From assembly GCA_900546565.1 (NCBI GenBank), contig URDC01000008.1:1-41849 (forward strand): 41,849 nucleotides of DNA, given 5' to 3'. Shown here one piece after another: positions 16,383 to 25,253 of the stretch (the stretch's first letter is position 1; every line of letters begins with the position of its first letter). The stretch comes from an uncultured Opitutales bacterium (GTDB taxonomy: Bacteria; Verrucomicrobiota; Verrucomicrobiia; Opitutales; Intestinicryptomonadaceae). A program made the position numbers and the translations under genes. The notes under the pieces were generated by a model that worked only from the letters and a program-made list of their open reading frames with translations, had not been told where the DNA came from and ran no database searches.

Positions 16383-16687
16383 AAACAAAGAGGAGATTTC
16401 ACAAAGGGCTCGTTGGCGGCAGACGCGCCGATGATGTTGCCCCGTGTAAAACAGTCATGGCAAAGGGCGCTAACGAAAGGCTCAACGTCGCAATCATCGG
16501 CGTCGGCGGACGCGGAGAGGCAGCCGTTGCCCCCTTCACCGAAATGTGCCTGTTTTCGATGATTTCGCCCAACTTTCAGGGCGAAAAACTCCATTATAAT
16601 CAGGACAAAATGGCGTCTGCTAACTGCAAAGATGCAAACGCCCACCTGCGAAGCCTCTATGACTACAACAAGGAATATCTGCCGTAG
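16383..16687 (+). pseudogene. Remnant of a Tat-exported Gfo/Idh/MocA oxidoreductase
   Basis: Two pieces of one gene lie in different frames. From 16389 one frame reads RGDFTKGSLAADAPMMLP and on to QSW, a decayed Tat signal (normally RRDF-KGSLAA). At 16457 the next frame reads AKGANERLNVAIIGVGGRG, the NAD(P)-binding start of this family. A single missing base near 16460 explains the shift. After GRGEAAVAPF the frame jumps to a C-terminal-like segment (GEKLHYNQDKM, LYDYNKEYLP, stop at 16687), so some 350 codons are missing. An A18 run lies just upstream at 16351-16368. A 76-residue frame remains open from ATG 16457, but I read it as debris, not a working gene. Family members oxidise or hydrolyse sugars. 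Confidence 0.7.
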
Positions 16688-16744
16688 TCCGAACCCCGAA
16701 ACATCAAAAACCAGCCCCCGCCCATTCGCGCGGGGCGACAACAA

Positions 16745-16772
16745 AAAGCGGCGTCATTCGACGCCGTTTTTT
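16745..16772. terminator. Bidirectional intrinsic terminator
   Basis: CGGCGTC-ATTC-GACGCCG forms a 7-bp stem at 16749-16766 with T6 on the plus side (16767-16772) and five T on the minus strand. It separates the plus-strand remnant from the convergent sotB gene. Confidence 0.8.
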
Positions 16773-16785
16773 GCTCACTCCACTA

Positions 16786-17967
16786 CTACTTTTCAGCCCG
16801 CATACCCATAAGCGGCACCACGATTTTCGCGCAGTAGACCGCCGCGCAAACGGCTATCACACCGCCCGCAAAACCGATACACGACATCGAAACCCTCTCG
16901 CAGACTTCGCCGCCAAGCCACGTTCCGCAGCCGATGCCGAGATTGAAAATCCCCGAAAATATCGACATCGCAACCGTAGCTGCCCCCACCGAAGTCGCCC
17001 TGATTGTCTCCGCCTGAAACGCCACATTGAAGGCAGTTGCCGCCATTCCCCAAAAGGCGCACAACACAACCACAGCCCACGGAACAAACGAAACCGGATA
17101 CAACAATAAAAGGGCGGCCGCTACAATGGAAGTCATACACACCGCAAACCTTCCGCGGTTGCGCTCATAGTAGCGCGAAAAGAGAAGCCCGCCCACAAGC
17201 CCCGACGCGCCGAAAAGCGAGAGCGTCGCGGTTATCCCGTCCTCGGACATCTCCGCGACCTGTTTGAGAAACGGCTCAATGTAGCTATACGCCGTATAAT
17301 ACGCAGCCGACACCGAAAGCGACATCGCAAAAACCGCCACGAGCATTCTGTTTTTGAAAAGCTCGGGAACCTGCCTGAACCTGAACGGAACACCTCCGAC
17401 AACCTTCGGCATAACGAAAAACAGATACACCGCCGCCGAAAACGCGACACAGGCTATCGACAAAAACGTCGCACGCCAGCCGACATAAAGGCCGACCGCG
17501 CGGCCGAGCGGCAGCCCGAAAATCATCGCAACCGACGTCCCCGTAATAATCATGCCCATGGCAAGAGGCCTGTGCCTTTCGGGCACGACGCGCACCGCCA
17601 TAGGGGTCGCAATCGACCAAAATACCGCGTGCGCACACGCAACCCCGACGCGCGAACACGTCAGCATAAAAAACGACGGCGACACCGCCGACAACACCTG
17701 ACACACGCCGAAGAGAATCACAACCCCCAGCAACAGTCTCCGCAAATCAATGCGCGAGGCAAGCACCATAAGCGGCAGCGAAAGCAGCATAACCGCCCAC
17801 GCGTAAATTGTTATCACAAAACCCGCCCGCGCTTCGCTTATGCGGAAATCTGCGGCTATGTCCGTAAGCAACCCTATCGGCATAAATTCCGACGTATTGA
17901 ATACGAACGCCGAAACCGTCATACCCGCAAGCGCGAGCCATTGCCCCAATGTAACATCATTCGACAT
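16786..17967 (-). CDS. sotB: Sugar efflux transporter of the SotB/AraJ family (MFS)
   Basis: Inner-membrane major-facilitator exporter with about 12 transmembrane helices in 393 residues. The first helix, VSAFVFNTSEFMPIGLL, and the later segments SRVGVACAHAVFWSI and SAAYYTAYSYIEPF match Escherichia coli SotB (YdeA), which exports arabinose and other sugars. Start ATG 17967 (MSNDVTLGQWL) gives the family length; a longer frame reaches 18021 but its extra 18 residues look non-native. It is the last gene of a minus-strand run with the nitroreductase, dgkA and lipid genes, and a terminator follows. The real substrate is unknown. Confidence 0.88.
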   Translation of the reverse strand: MSNDVTLGQWLALAGMTVSAFVFNTSEFMPIGLLTDIAADFRISEARAGFVITIYAWAVMLLSLPLMVLASRIDLRRLLLGVVILFGVCQVLSAVSPSFFMLTCSRVGVACAHAVFWSIATPMAVRVVPERHRPLAMGMIITGTSVAMIFGLPLGRAVGLYVGWRATFLSIACVAFSAAVYLFFVMPKVVGGVPFRFRQVPELFKNRMLVAVFAMSLSVSAAYYTAYSYIEPFLKQVAEMSEDGITATLSLFGASGLVGGLLFSRYYERNRGRFAVCMTSIVAAALLLLYPVSFVPWAVVVLCAFWGMAATAFNVAFQAETIRATSVGAATVAMSIFSGIFNLGIGCGTWLGGEVCERVSMSCIGFAGGVIAVCAAVYCAKIVVPLMGMRAEK

Positions 17968-18021
17968 CTCCAACAAACCCCGATTCCCCGCACGACCGCG
18001 CCAACTCCAAACCCGCGGCAA

Positions 18022-18549
18022 TTAACGCGCCGAAAAAAAACGGTTCGGCTTGCGCGGGGGAACTTGTGGATACTCGCCGTCGACATAGCCGATGGCGCAG
18101 TGCCCGATTCCCTCATATTCGCCCTCGATTCCGATAGAACGCAAAATTTCGCGCCCCTCGGACGTCTCGAATTCCTCCTTCGCGCGGTGAATCCAGCAGC
18201 TGCCAAGCCCGAGCGAGTGTGCGGCAAGCATAAGATTTCCCATAACCAGACTTCCGTCATAGACGCGGTTTGCGCAATCCTTTTCCGCAAGGACTATCAA
18301 CATCGCGGGCGCGCCGTAAAACGGGTCGAACCCCTGCTGCCAGCCGCCAATGCGGCGGTTCATTTCCGAAATCCTGTCGCGCAGTTCGCGGTTCGAGACT
18401 TCGACAATCACAGACCTCTGCCCGCCCATCGCGCTTGCCGCATAAAGCCCCGCCCGAGCAATTTCTTCAAGCAACTCCCGCGCCACGGGAGTCGACTTAA
18501 ATTTGCGGATACTCCTGCGTTCGATTATGTTTTTCAAAACTTCGTTCAT
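18022..18549 (-). CDS. Nitroreductase-family FMN oxidoreductase
   Basis: Small cytoplasmic flavoenzyme of 175 residues. The N-terminal ERRSIRKF is the usual FMN-phosphate-binding start, and LGLGSCWIHR and the C-terminal PPRKPNRFF fit the family. Substrates of such proteins range from nitro compounds and quinones to flavins and cannot be told from sequence. It lies 31 bp after dgkA and 54 bp before sotB on the same strand, and is probably co-transcribed with them. Confidence 0.88.
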   Translation of the reverse strand: MNEVLKNIIERRSIRKFKSTPVARELLEEIARAGLYAASAMGGQRSVIVEVSNRELRDRISEMNRRIGGWQQGFDPFYGAPAMLIVLAEKDCANRVYDGSLVMGNLMLAAHSLGLGSCWIHRAKEEFETSEGREILRSIGIEGEYEGIGHCAIGYVDGEYPQVPPRKPNRFFSAR

Positions 18550-18580
18550 ATTACAGCCTTTCTTTGAAGATTAAATTGTG

Positions 18581-18952
18581 TTAAGAAATCGCCGCGAACA
18601 ACGCCGCCAGCGTCTGCCACGACAGATTCACCACGGCTATGAAAACGGCGAAACTGCCCATATCCTTAGCGGCTTTCGCATATTTGTCGAACTCGGGCGA
18701 AACTATGTCTACAACACATTCGACCGCCGAATTTAGCACTTCCGCCACGAGCAAAAACGCGCACGAAAACACTACCGCCCCGACCGCCAAAGGATTAAAC
18801 CCAGCCGCGACGAACGCGACCGCGAGACAGAATACGCAAAAATAGACGTCGTGCCTGAACGCAGTTTCACGCGCCCAAATCCATTTAAGCCCATCGATTG
18901 AATAGCCGAAAGCCTTGAAAAAATGCGCCATCCCCGTTGAATTATTTTTCAT
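18581..18952 (-). CDS. dgkA: Diacylglycerol kinase (DgkA type)
   Basis: Integral membrane kinase that turns diacylglycerol into phosphatidic acid. The 123-residue product from ATG 18952 has the amphipathic start FFKAFGYSIDGLKWIWARE and three transmembrane helices. The active-site segment is EVLNSAVECVVD (general base and magnesium-binding Glu/Asn), then SPEFDKYAKAAKDMGS. Length equals the Escherichia coli enzyme; an upstream in-frame extension to 19057 has no homology. It lies 31 bp after an LtaS/MdoB-like enzyme, whose reaction on phosphatidylglycerol would release diacylglycerol, so DgkA probably recycles it. Confidence 0.95.
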   Translation of the reverse strand: MKNNSTGMAHFFKAFGYSIDGLKWIWARETAFRHDVYFCVFCLAVAFVAAGFNPLAVGAVVFSCAFLLVAEVLNSAVECVVDIVSPEFDKYAKAAKDMGSFAVFIAVVNLSWQTLAALFAAIS

Positions 18953-18983
18953 ATTTCGTATCTCATTATGGGTTTCAGAAATA

Positions 18984-20912
18984 TTATTTAATATTACACC
19001 CCCCGCTTTCCGACCCCGAAGCGTTCCGCTCCGACACCTGAACCGCGGGCAAAACACTACCCTTTGTTTTCAGATAATGCGCCACCGCAAAAAGCTTGCG
19101 CCTGAAATCCGCGAGTCTCGGAGGGAAGTCTCTGTGGGATACGTTGAAGAACTTTCCGCCGTCGTAAACTGCATAAACACTCGCTTTCGGCGACGTCTTC
19201 GGTGCGGACATCGGCGTTCCGAACGAGACATATTCGAATCCGCGCGGGGCGACAATTTCAAGCAGCGTCGGCATGATATCGAGCTGAGACGCGCCGTCGG
19301 GGCTGCCGCATCCGAGCGTTTTTTCGACCGCCGCGCCGTAGAAAATTATCGGCACACAAATGTCGAAAAGCGGATTCATCTGCGTATTTTCCGGAATTAT
19401 GCGCGACGGATGGTCGCCCGTGATTATGAAAACCGCGTCGGGATATTTTTCTAACGCGGCTCGGACAAAACGCCCTATTGCGAGATCCGCAAACCAGTTG
19501 TGATAAAGCTTGACTTCGTTTTCGGTCGCAAGCGGGGCGCGGCAGCCTTCGGCTTTTAGGTCGATATTGTAGGGCGGGTGGTTGGAAATCGTCAGAATCA
19601 AATTGAACGTATTTTCGGGAACGCCTTTTTTGAGAATCGCGTCGAACATATCGGTATCGTGCATTCCCCATTCTGTGTAGAGAACCTTGCCGTCGAGATG
19701 TTCCGAACCGAAGACTTCGTCGAACCCCTGCTTGCGCATAAACGGCCCGACCCCGTTCCAATTCGAGGGGCCCGCATAGTAGAACGCACTCTTATAGCCG
19801 AGTTTGTGCAGCTGATACGGAATGGCGAATTTGTTTTCGAGCGCGAATTGGGCGTCGAAGTCAAGTCCCGTATACGGAATTCCCGAGGCGATAAACTGTA
19901 TCGAGCGCAGCGTTCCCCCGCCCGAGGGCAACGCCCGCAGACACGCATAGCCGCCGCGCGCCAAAACGCGCTGTTCTGGGGCGAGATTCATGGCGGCATA
20001 GTCGTCCCAAATGGGCCACGCCGAATTAGACTCGCCGAAAATCAGAAAAATGCGCGAGGGTTTTTTGCCGTCGACACCGCGTTGCACACGCTTCGTAAGA
20101 GCGTCGCAAATGTCGTCGCAGTCGCTTTTGAAAAGCTCCCTCACGAACGGGCGAATGTCGTCCGTTGTCGCACCGAACGAAGACAAGCCGCCCGACAGCC
20201 GCGATTTCAACGCATTTTCGACCTCCATACGCAGGCAGTAAAACGGATTCGGCACCAGATTGTTCAGGAACGTCGAATTACCGACCGACGCGTGCGCCGC
20301 CCTCAGCGGCGAGTGCGAAAAACTCAGCCCCCTGAAACCCACAACCATAAGCCCTACATACAAAACGACCGCGCCCGCGCGAACCGCAACCGAACTTTTG
20401 CCCGACGCGAAAAACCCGTCGGCAAAACGCTCCGCGCGCGAAAACGCAAACTTCACCGCATACGCCCAAACTGCGGCAATCAGCGCAGCCGAAACAACCG
20501 GATAGCTGCGCCAGATTTCGGCGAAAATCGCGAGTACGTCGTTGCGGAAAATCCCCCAAATCCAAAAATTAAACTGCGTCTTGTATTCGCGGAAAAAATA
20601 GAAATCCACAATGCAGACAACCGCCGAAAGCACGACAAGCACGGATGCATAAACCGTCTTTGCGCGCGAAAAATCGCGGTTTAGCACGATGCCGGCAACC
20701 GACAAAACCACGCTCGGCAACATCATGTACGTGGTTATGAGCGCGTCGAAGCGGAACGACGTCCACGCCCAGAGAAAGTCGGGCTTCGCGTCCGACACGT
20801 TGAACGCCGCAAGCATCGCCGCGCGCCCCGCGCCGAAAATGACCGCAAGAACCGCAACCGTAATCGCGTCGAGAAAAAGCGATTTCTTCACCAAATTAGT
20901 TTTCATTTGCAT
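18984..20912 (-). CDS. LtaS/MdoB-like membrane phosphoglycerol (or phosphoethanolamine) transferase
   Basis: Membrane protein of the alkaline phosphatase/sulfatase superfamily, 642 residues. About five transmembrane helices fill residues 12-195 (with the RFD motif at about 54-56), and an extracytoplasmic catalytic domain follows. FGES gives the metal ligand Glu294 and GGGTL the likely nucleophile Thr334; NHPPY and GDHPSR supply further metal ligands. Such enzymes move phosphoglycerol from phosphatidylglycerol to glycans or lipids (LtaS, MdoB/OpgB), or phosphoethanolamine to lipid A. Pairing with dgkA favours a diacylglycerol-releasing donor. It starts 83 bp after a GT8 glycosyltransferase, consistent with decoration of a surface glycan. 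Confidence 0.85.
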   Translation of the reverse strand: MQMKTNLVKKSLFLDAITVAVLAVIFGAGRAAMLAAFNVSDAKPDFLWAWTSFRFDALITTYMMLPSVVLSVAGIVLNRDFSRAKTVYASVLVVLSAVVCIVDFYFFREYKTQFNFWIWGIFRNDVLAIFAEIWRSYPVVSAALIAAVWAYAVKFAFSRAERFADGFFASGKSSVAVRAGAVVLYVGLMVVGFRGLSFSHSPLRAAHASVGNSTFLNNLVPNPFYCLRMEVENALKSRLSGGLSSFGATTDDIRPFVRELFKSDCDDICDALTKRVQRGVDGKKPSRIFLIFGESNSAWPIWDDYAAMNLAPEQRVLARGGYACLRALPSGGGTLRSIQFIASGIPYTGLDFDAQFALENKFAIPYQLHKLGYKSAFYYAGPSNWNGVGPFMRKQGFDEVFGSEHLDGKVLYTEWGMHDTDMFDAILKKGVPENTFNLILTISNHPPYNIDLKAEGCRAPLATENEVKLYHNWFADLAIGRFVRAALEKYPDAVFIITGDHPSRIIPENTQMNPLFDICVPIIFYGAAVEKTLGCGSPDGASQLDIMPTLLEIVAPRGFEYVSFGTPMSAPKTSPKASVYAVYDGGKFFNVSHRDFPPRLADFRRKLFAVAHYLKTKGSVLPAVQVSERNASGSESGGCNIK

Positions 20913-20995
20913 TAAATAGAGAGAATGGTAAAATGTTTGTTTTTATCCGATATGCCGAAACGGGAAATCCCGCCCCGCGCAAAAAATTCCGCCTT

Positions 20996-22048
20996 CTACG
21001 CGCCGCCGCGCGGCACTCCGTTTTCATAAAAAGCCCTGTTCTTTGCATAAAGCAGACGCATCTTGAAAAACTGCGGACGCATAAAAAACAGCGGGTGGCG
21101 GCTCAAATACCAGAAAAACCGCCGCATCGGATTAAACCGCCCGCAAATCCGCGCCTCCTCGCCGGCAAACGGCGTGCGGCGCAGATAGTAAAAATAGGCG
21201 GGCGTCCACGGGTGAGCCAAAATTCCGCGCGGAATAATCCACGGCTTGTCGGGGCCCGTAAAATGCAGAATCTGCGGGTCGCGCACGGCTTCGGCGATTT
21301 CGGCGGGCGCGACAAATTCGGAAACCTCGCGCTTCCTGAAAATCGAAGACACCGCCCCCCACTTAACGGGAAGAAACTTCGATTCCGCCCCGAGCAAAGT
21401 GTTGAGCACGTCCTGATCGAGATAGCGGAATTTGTCCCTGTTTGCGACAGTCGCCGCCAGCAGACGCGGGGCGATGTTCTCGCGCCGCATGCGCTCAATG
21501 TTGAGCAAAAGCACGCCCGAATTAAAATATCGGCGCAATCCGAGCCGATTCAAATACGACGGCTTGATAAAATCCTCCGCCCCCGCAATGTATGCGTCCC
21601 CGAGGTCGAAATCGAAAAGCCCGCGAATGTCTCCGCGCACGATTACGTCGCAGTCCAGATACACGCCCTTGTCGTAGTCGAACGGCAGACGCGGGATGAA
21701 ATAGCGGTAGCACGCGGCAATCGAAATGTGGGCACACTTGAACGAAATCCCGTCCAAGTCGGAGGCTATTGCGTCGACACAAACAAAGTCGACCTTGTGC
21801 CCCGCGCAGGTTTCGGCAATGCGCGACTTGTTCGAATCCGAAAGCTTCAAATACAGAACGATGAAGTGGACACGCGAAGACGTGTTCGCAACTATCGAAG
21901 CCACAACAACACACAGATGAATTGCATAGTTGTCGTCGCACGACATATAAACTGGCACAATTTCGCCGAGTCCGCACAAGCGGCCACTCGCACCGCCAAC
22001 CGCCGCGCCGTTTGCAAAATTCGTATGTTCTCCGATTTTCGGTTGCAT
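20996..22048 (-). CDS. Glycosyltransferase family 8 protein
   Basis: Retaining glycosyltransferase of the RfaJ/LgtC type, acting at the inner face of the cytoplasmic membrane with a UDP-sugar donor. It has VPVYMSCDDNYAIHLCVVVA at the start, the metal-binding DxD in YLDCDVIV, then FNSGVLLLNI, DQDVLN and HFTGPDKPW. I take ATG 22048 (350 residues), since homology starts soon after it; the frame is open to 22237 but the extra stretch has no family features. It is the first gene of a minus-strand run with the LtaS/MdoB-like transferase and dgkA. Acceptor is unknown; lipopolysaccharide core or another surface glycan is likely. Confidence 0.88.
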   Translation of the reverse strand: MQPKIGEHTNFANGAAVGGASGRLCGLGEIVPVYMSCDDNYAIHLCVVVASIVANTSSRVHFIVLYLKLSDSNKSRIAETCAGHKVDFVCVDAIASDLDGISFKCAHISIAACYRYFIPRLPFDYDKGVYLDCDVIVRGDIRGLFDFDLGDAYIAGAEDFIKPSYLNRLGLRRYFNSGVLLLNIERMRRENIAPRLLAATVANRDKFRYLDQDVLNTLLGAESKFLPVKWGAVSSIFRKREVSEFVAPAEIAEAVRDPQILHFTGPDKPWIIPRGILAHPWTPAYFYYLRRTPFAGEEARICGRFNPMRRFFWYLSRHPLFFMRPQFFKMRLLYAKNRAFYENGVPRGGA

Positions 22049-22263
22049 TATGCCCCTGCCTTTTTGGGACGCCCGCGCGCGGACACTCCATCTTTCCGAA
22101 AGTTTTACAATATTACAGACTCGCGCGTCAACAAATTTCGCCTCGCGATAATTTGAGATTTTCTTGATTTTGTTTGGATTTTTAGCTTTACAAACCGTCC
22201 CCGACATATTTAAGTTCCCTCTATTCGAATATTTCAAACGCCAATATCAACGAAAGAATCATT

Positions 22264-23367
22264 ATGAAATCCAAAACCGCTGTTTTAGTAGCTCCTAAAA
22301 AGTTCGAACTGCGCGAATACGACATTCCCGAAATCGGCGACGACGAAATGCTTGTGAAAGTCGAAGCCTGCGGCATTTGCGGAACCGACGGACACGAATA
22401 TATGCGCGACCCCTTCAAACTCTGCCCCGTCGTGCTCGGACACGAAGGCACGGGCGAAATCGTCAAAATCGGCAAAAATATCAAGAAGGATTTCGCGGGC
22501 AAACCCGTCAAGCTCGGCGATAAAATCGTCACCTGCATAATCCCCTGCGGCGAGTGCGACGTCTGTAAAATGACTCCCGCGCGCACAAACCTCTGCGAAA
22601 ATTGCGGAATCTACGGCCTTATGCCCGACGACGACATTCATCTAAACGGCTATTTCGGACAGTATATCGTAATCCGCAAAAACTCGACCTTCTTCAACGT
22701 CAGCGACTTGTCGGAAGATATGCGCATTCTCGTCGAGCCTTCGGCAGTCGCTGTCCACGCCGTAGAACGCGCCAAAACAACGGGGCTCTTGCGCTTCGAC
22801 ACAAAAGTTCTCGTTCAGGGTTGCGGGCCCATCGGCTTGCTCGTCATATCCGTCTTGCGCACCCTCGGCATCGAAAACATAATGGCCGTCGACGGCAACG
22901 ACGCCCGTCTCGAAATCGCCAAAACACTCGGCGTTTCCGAAACATTCAACTTCACCAAATACGCATCGTTCGACGAAGAGCTGAAAGCCGTCAGGGCAGC
23001 CACACAGGGCGGCGCGGGCGCGGATTTTGTCTTCCAGTGCACGGGCGCGGCAAAGGCGGCGGCGGGCGCGTGGAAATTCGTAAAGCGCGGCGGCGGAATG
23101 TGCGAGGTCGGCTTCTTCATGGACGGCGGCGACTCGCAAATAAACCACCACTTCGACATATGCAACAAGGAAATCTCGCTCGTGGGCTCATGGGTCTATA
23201 CCCCGCAGGATTACCCCACAACATTCAATTTCCTCAAACGCGCCGTCGGAATCGGCTTGCCCGTCGAAAAACTCGTTTCGCATAAATTCCCGCTTGAAAA
23301 AATCGCTGAGGCTCTCGAAACAAACGTTGCAATGAAGGGAATCAAAGTCGCCATAACCTGCCAATAA
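22264..23367 (+). CDS. Zinc-dependent medium-chain alcohol/polyol dehydrogenase
   Basis: NAD(P)-dependent oxidoreductase of 367 residues. Catalytic-zinc ligands are in CGICGTD and GHE near residues 36-41 and 60-61, and the structural-zinc cysteines lie in CGECDVCKM and NLC. The Rossmann motif is GCGPIGL near 196, with an acidic residue after the second strand (AVDGND) that suggests NAD preference. Similar enzymes oxidise sorbitol, threonine or sugar alcohols; the substrate here is open. It is a single-gene unit divergent from the GT8 gene, with a strong terminator behind it. Confidence 0.9.
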   Translation: MKSKTAVLVAPKKFELREYDIPEIGDDEMLVKVEACGICGTDGHEYMRDPFKLCPVVLGHEGTGEIVKIGKNIKKDFAGKPVKLGDKIVTCIIPCGECDVCKMTPARTNLCENCGIYGLMPDDDIHLNGYFGQYIVIRKNSTFFNVSDLSEDMRILVEPSAVAVHAVERAKTTGLLRFDTKVLVQGCGPIGLLVISVLRTLGIENIMAVDGNDARLEIAKTLGVSETFNFTKYASFDEELKAVRAATQGGAGADFVFQCTGAAKAAAGAWKFVKRGGGMCEVGFFMDGGDSQINHHFDICNKEISLVGSWVYTPQDYPTTFNFLKRAVGIGLPVEKLVSHKFPLEKIAEALETNVAMKGIKVAITCQ

Positions 23368-23410
23368 AATAAGCGGCCCCCTCCTTTAAAAATAGAGAAC
23401 AAACCAAAAC

Positions 23411-23441
23411 AAAAAAGCTTCCCACACGGGAAGCCTTTTTT
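23411..23441. terminator. Bidirectional intrinsic terminator
   Basis: GCTTCCC-ACAC-GGGAAGC (23417-23434) is flanked by A6 on the left and T6 on the right, so it can stop transcripts from both the dehydrogenase (plus) and the pseudopilin operon (minus). The rest of 23368-23605 shows no gene; 23450-23600 is A/C-rich on the plus strand. Confidence 0.85.
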
Positions 23442-23605
23442 GCATAACTTCGGCACGTCCCAACACAGAGATAAAAAAACACACTCGCGGAGAAAATAAC
23501 AACCAACCCGCAAGGCGACCAGCAAAACCAACTAAACAGCCCGACCGACCCAAGCCAGCCGACATACAAAAAAACGCACCGACCAACCGCCAGCCTTACC
23601 CCTAA

Positions 23606-24121
23606 TTACGAGAGGAGATTTTGAAGCTGCGTCTGGAATTCAATGATGTCCGATTGCGACGGACGATACCCTTGCGTCTGCGCCGAAAGCGAAAGCCTGC
23701 CCATTTGGTCGACAAACCATTCCGCCTTCTCCCCGTCCGAGAACACAACATCGCCGCCCGCGAGCGTTCCGGGGCGTTGAATCGGACTCAGCGAAACCTT
23801 CACCGAACCCGCGCCGGACTGCGCGGCATCTGCATCAGCCCCCGCCGTGCCGTCGGAACCCGCCATACTTTCAGCACCATTTTCGGCGTCATCGCCGCCA
23901 ACATTCGCCGAGTGCTGCTCGGCAACGGAGGAATCCGCCGCGGGCTTCGGCTCGGGCTTGTCGTGAAGCTCCGCGCCGATGTCGTCAATTAAAAAGCGGA
24001 CGTCCATATAAGTCATATTTACGCCGAATTTTTCAACAAGGCGTTTCTGGACTTCCGAAATGCCCGCATCCTGCGCGACCCATTCGCGGACCGCGTCTAT
24101 TTGCTCCTGAGAAAGTTTCAT
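23606..24121 (-). CDS. Conserved hypothetical protein, last gene of the pseudopilin operon
   Basis: I do not recognise a named family. The 171-residue product has three parts. An N-terminal helical domain of about 50 residues (KLSQEQIDAVREWVAQDAGI, then MTYMDVRFLIDDIG) looks like a small helix-turn-helix or helical-bundle fold. A linker at about 53-105 is very rich in Ala, Asp, Glu, Gly and Ser and has several acidic clusters. A C-terminal domain of about 60 residues (SLSPIQRPGTLAGGDVVF, GEKAEWFVDQMGRLSL) probably forms beta strands. There is no signal peptide or membrane helix, so it is probably cytoplasmic. It starts 14 bp after the GspJ-like gene, which ties it to the pilus or secretion cluster. 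Confidence 0.75.
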   Translation of the reverse strand: MKLSQEQIDAVREWVAQDAGISEVQKRLVEKFGVNMTYMDVRFLIDDIGAELHDKPEPKPAADSSVAEQHSANVGGDDAENGAESMAGSDGTAGADADAAQSGAGSVKVSLSPIQRPGTLAGGDVVFSDGEKAEWFVDQMGRLSLSAQTQGYRPSQSDIIEFQTQLQNLLS

Positions 24122-24135
24122 ATCAAAAAAAAATG

Positions 24136-25245
24136 TTAGTCTATCGATTGCGACATAAATTTCACGCGGCGCACAACCGTGTTGCCGTGCTGCAAAACAA
24201 TGCGCTTGAAATCGTCTTCCGTAAGCTTGCCGCCGCGCATAAGGCCCTGCATTTGCTTTGCGCCCGCGTCCGAAAGGAACGTCATCGAAACGTCCGCAAA
24301 AGTTATAAAGCCGCCCCTGAACTCCTCCGAATTCGTGTCCACATTCATATGACCGCCGCTCTGCGTAATTTCGTAGGCCTCGTTTGCCAAAATTCTCGGG
24401 CCGATTGTAAGCGGCGTGCCCGCGGGAATGTATGCAATTTTATACTTCGGCGCGTCCTGCGACTTGTCCGTCGTGTTCTCATACATAACCGCAAACGTTA
24501 TGCGAAAGTCCACCACATTCGAGCAAAGCAAATTCTCGGGCGCGAGCGACCACGTTTTGAGATTCACCCCCGAAACCTCCTCGCCCAGTTCGTCCACCAC
24601 CGAAGACGTGCCGTTCCAAACGTTGACTTCGAGCGCGTTTCGGTAGGTCTCCGTATCGGGATTTTCCGTGTAGCCCTGCTTGTCGCGCCCCATATTTTCA
24701 AGCACCGTCGAACGCGGATCGATTACCGCGCGGTAAAGCCCGTAGAACGCGTTGTATTGATTTTCGTCGCCAGCCTCGCCGCGCGATTTCATAAACGGAC
24801 TTTTGAGCGCGAGTTGGTATTTGATTGCGCACAAACTGCCCGGAATCATCACACTTTCCGAACCCTTGCCCGTGAGGTCGAAATTCGTATTTTCCTTCGT
24901 GTAGCGCGGACGCAGCGAAGTAGATGCATAAAACATCAACACGGGCGGACGCATTGGCGACGTATCGTGGAACGACCTGCCCGTCAAAAGCCCCACGTCC
25001 GTCGGATACGCAACCTGCAACCACGCCCTGCCGTCGCGCTTTACCACAATGCTTTCGAGGTCGTCGGAGATGATGTTGCCGATTATGTTCGCATCGAAAT
25101 AATTTTGAAGTTGCCCCGAAGCCTTGTTGTATGTTTTCAAAATATTTGTCGTTATCGATAATACACCGAGAACGATAATCGTCATTATGGCACTTGCCGC
25201 CATAATTTCGACGAGGGTAAAAGCTCTTCTTTTCATATTCGTCAT
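24136..25245 (-). CDS. Pseudopilin, GspJ/PilW-like
   Basis: Minor pilin-like protein of a type II secretion or type IV pilus-like machine. The class III signal is MKRRA-FTLVE, with cleavage before Phe and the conserved Glu at mature position 5, then a hydrophobic helix of about 20 residues. It is large for a pseudopilin (369 residues) with a soluble C-terminal domain of unknown fold. The start at ATG 25245 or the second Met at 25236 cannot be decided. It lies 8 bp after a GspI-like gene and 14 bp before the acidic companion. Size and order recall protein C of the Verru_Chthon pseudopilin cassette known from Verrucomicrobia. Confidence 0.87.
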   Translation of the reverse strand: MTNMKRRAFTLVEIMAASAIMTIIVLGVLSITTNILKTYNKASGQLQNYFDANIIGNIISDDLESIVVKRDGRAWLQVAYPTDVGLLTGRSFHDTSPMRPPVLMFYASTSLRPRYTKENTNFDLTGKGSESVMIPGSLCAIKYQLALKSPFMKSRGEAGDENQYNAFYGLYRAVIDPRSTVLENMGRDKQGYTENPDTETYRNALEVNVWNGTSSVVDELGEEVSGVNLKTWSLAPENLLCSNVVDFRITFAVMYENTTDKSQDAPKYKIAYIPAGTPLTIGPRILANEAYEITQSGGHMNVDTNSEEFRGGFITFADVSMTFLSDAGAKQMQGLMRGGKLTEDDFKRIVLQHGNTVVRRVKFMSQSID

Positions 25246-25253
25246 ATTCGTTT

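Noticed and set aside
16296..16562. Plus-strand frame of 88 codons starting before the A18 run
   Set aside because: Only its middle part is meaningful, as the decayed Tat signal of the oxidoreductase remnant; the ends are read in the wrong frame or are non-coding, so it is folded into the pseudogene.
16457..16687. A functional 76-residue protein starting KGANERLNVAIIG
   Set aside because: It has the first strand and glycine-rich loop of a Rossmann fold joined directly to a C-terminal tail, and lacks the rest of the fold; a deletion remnant fits better.
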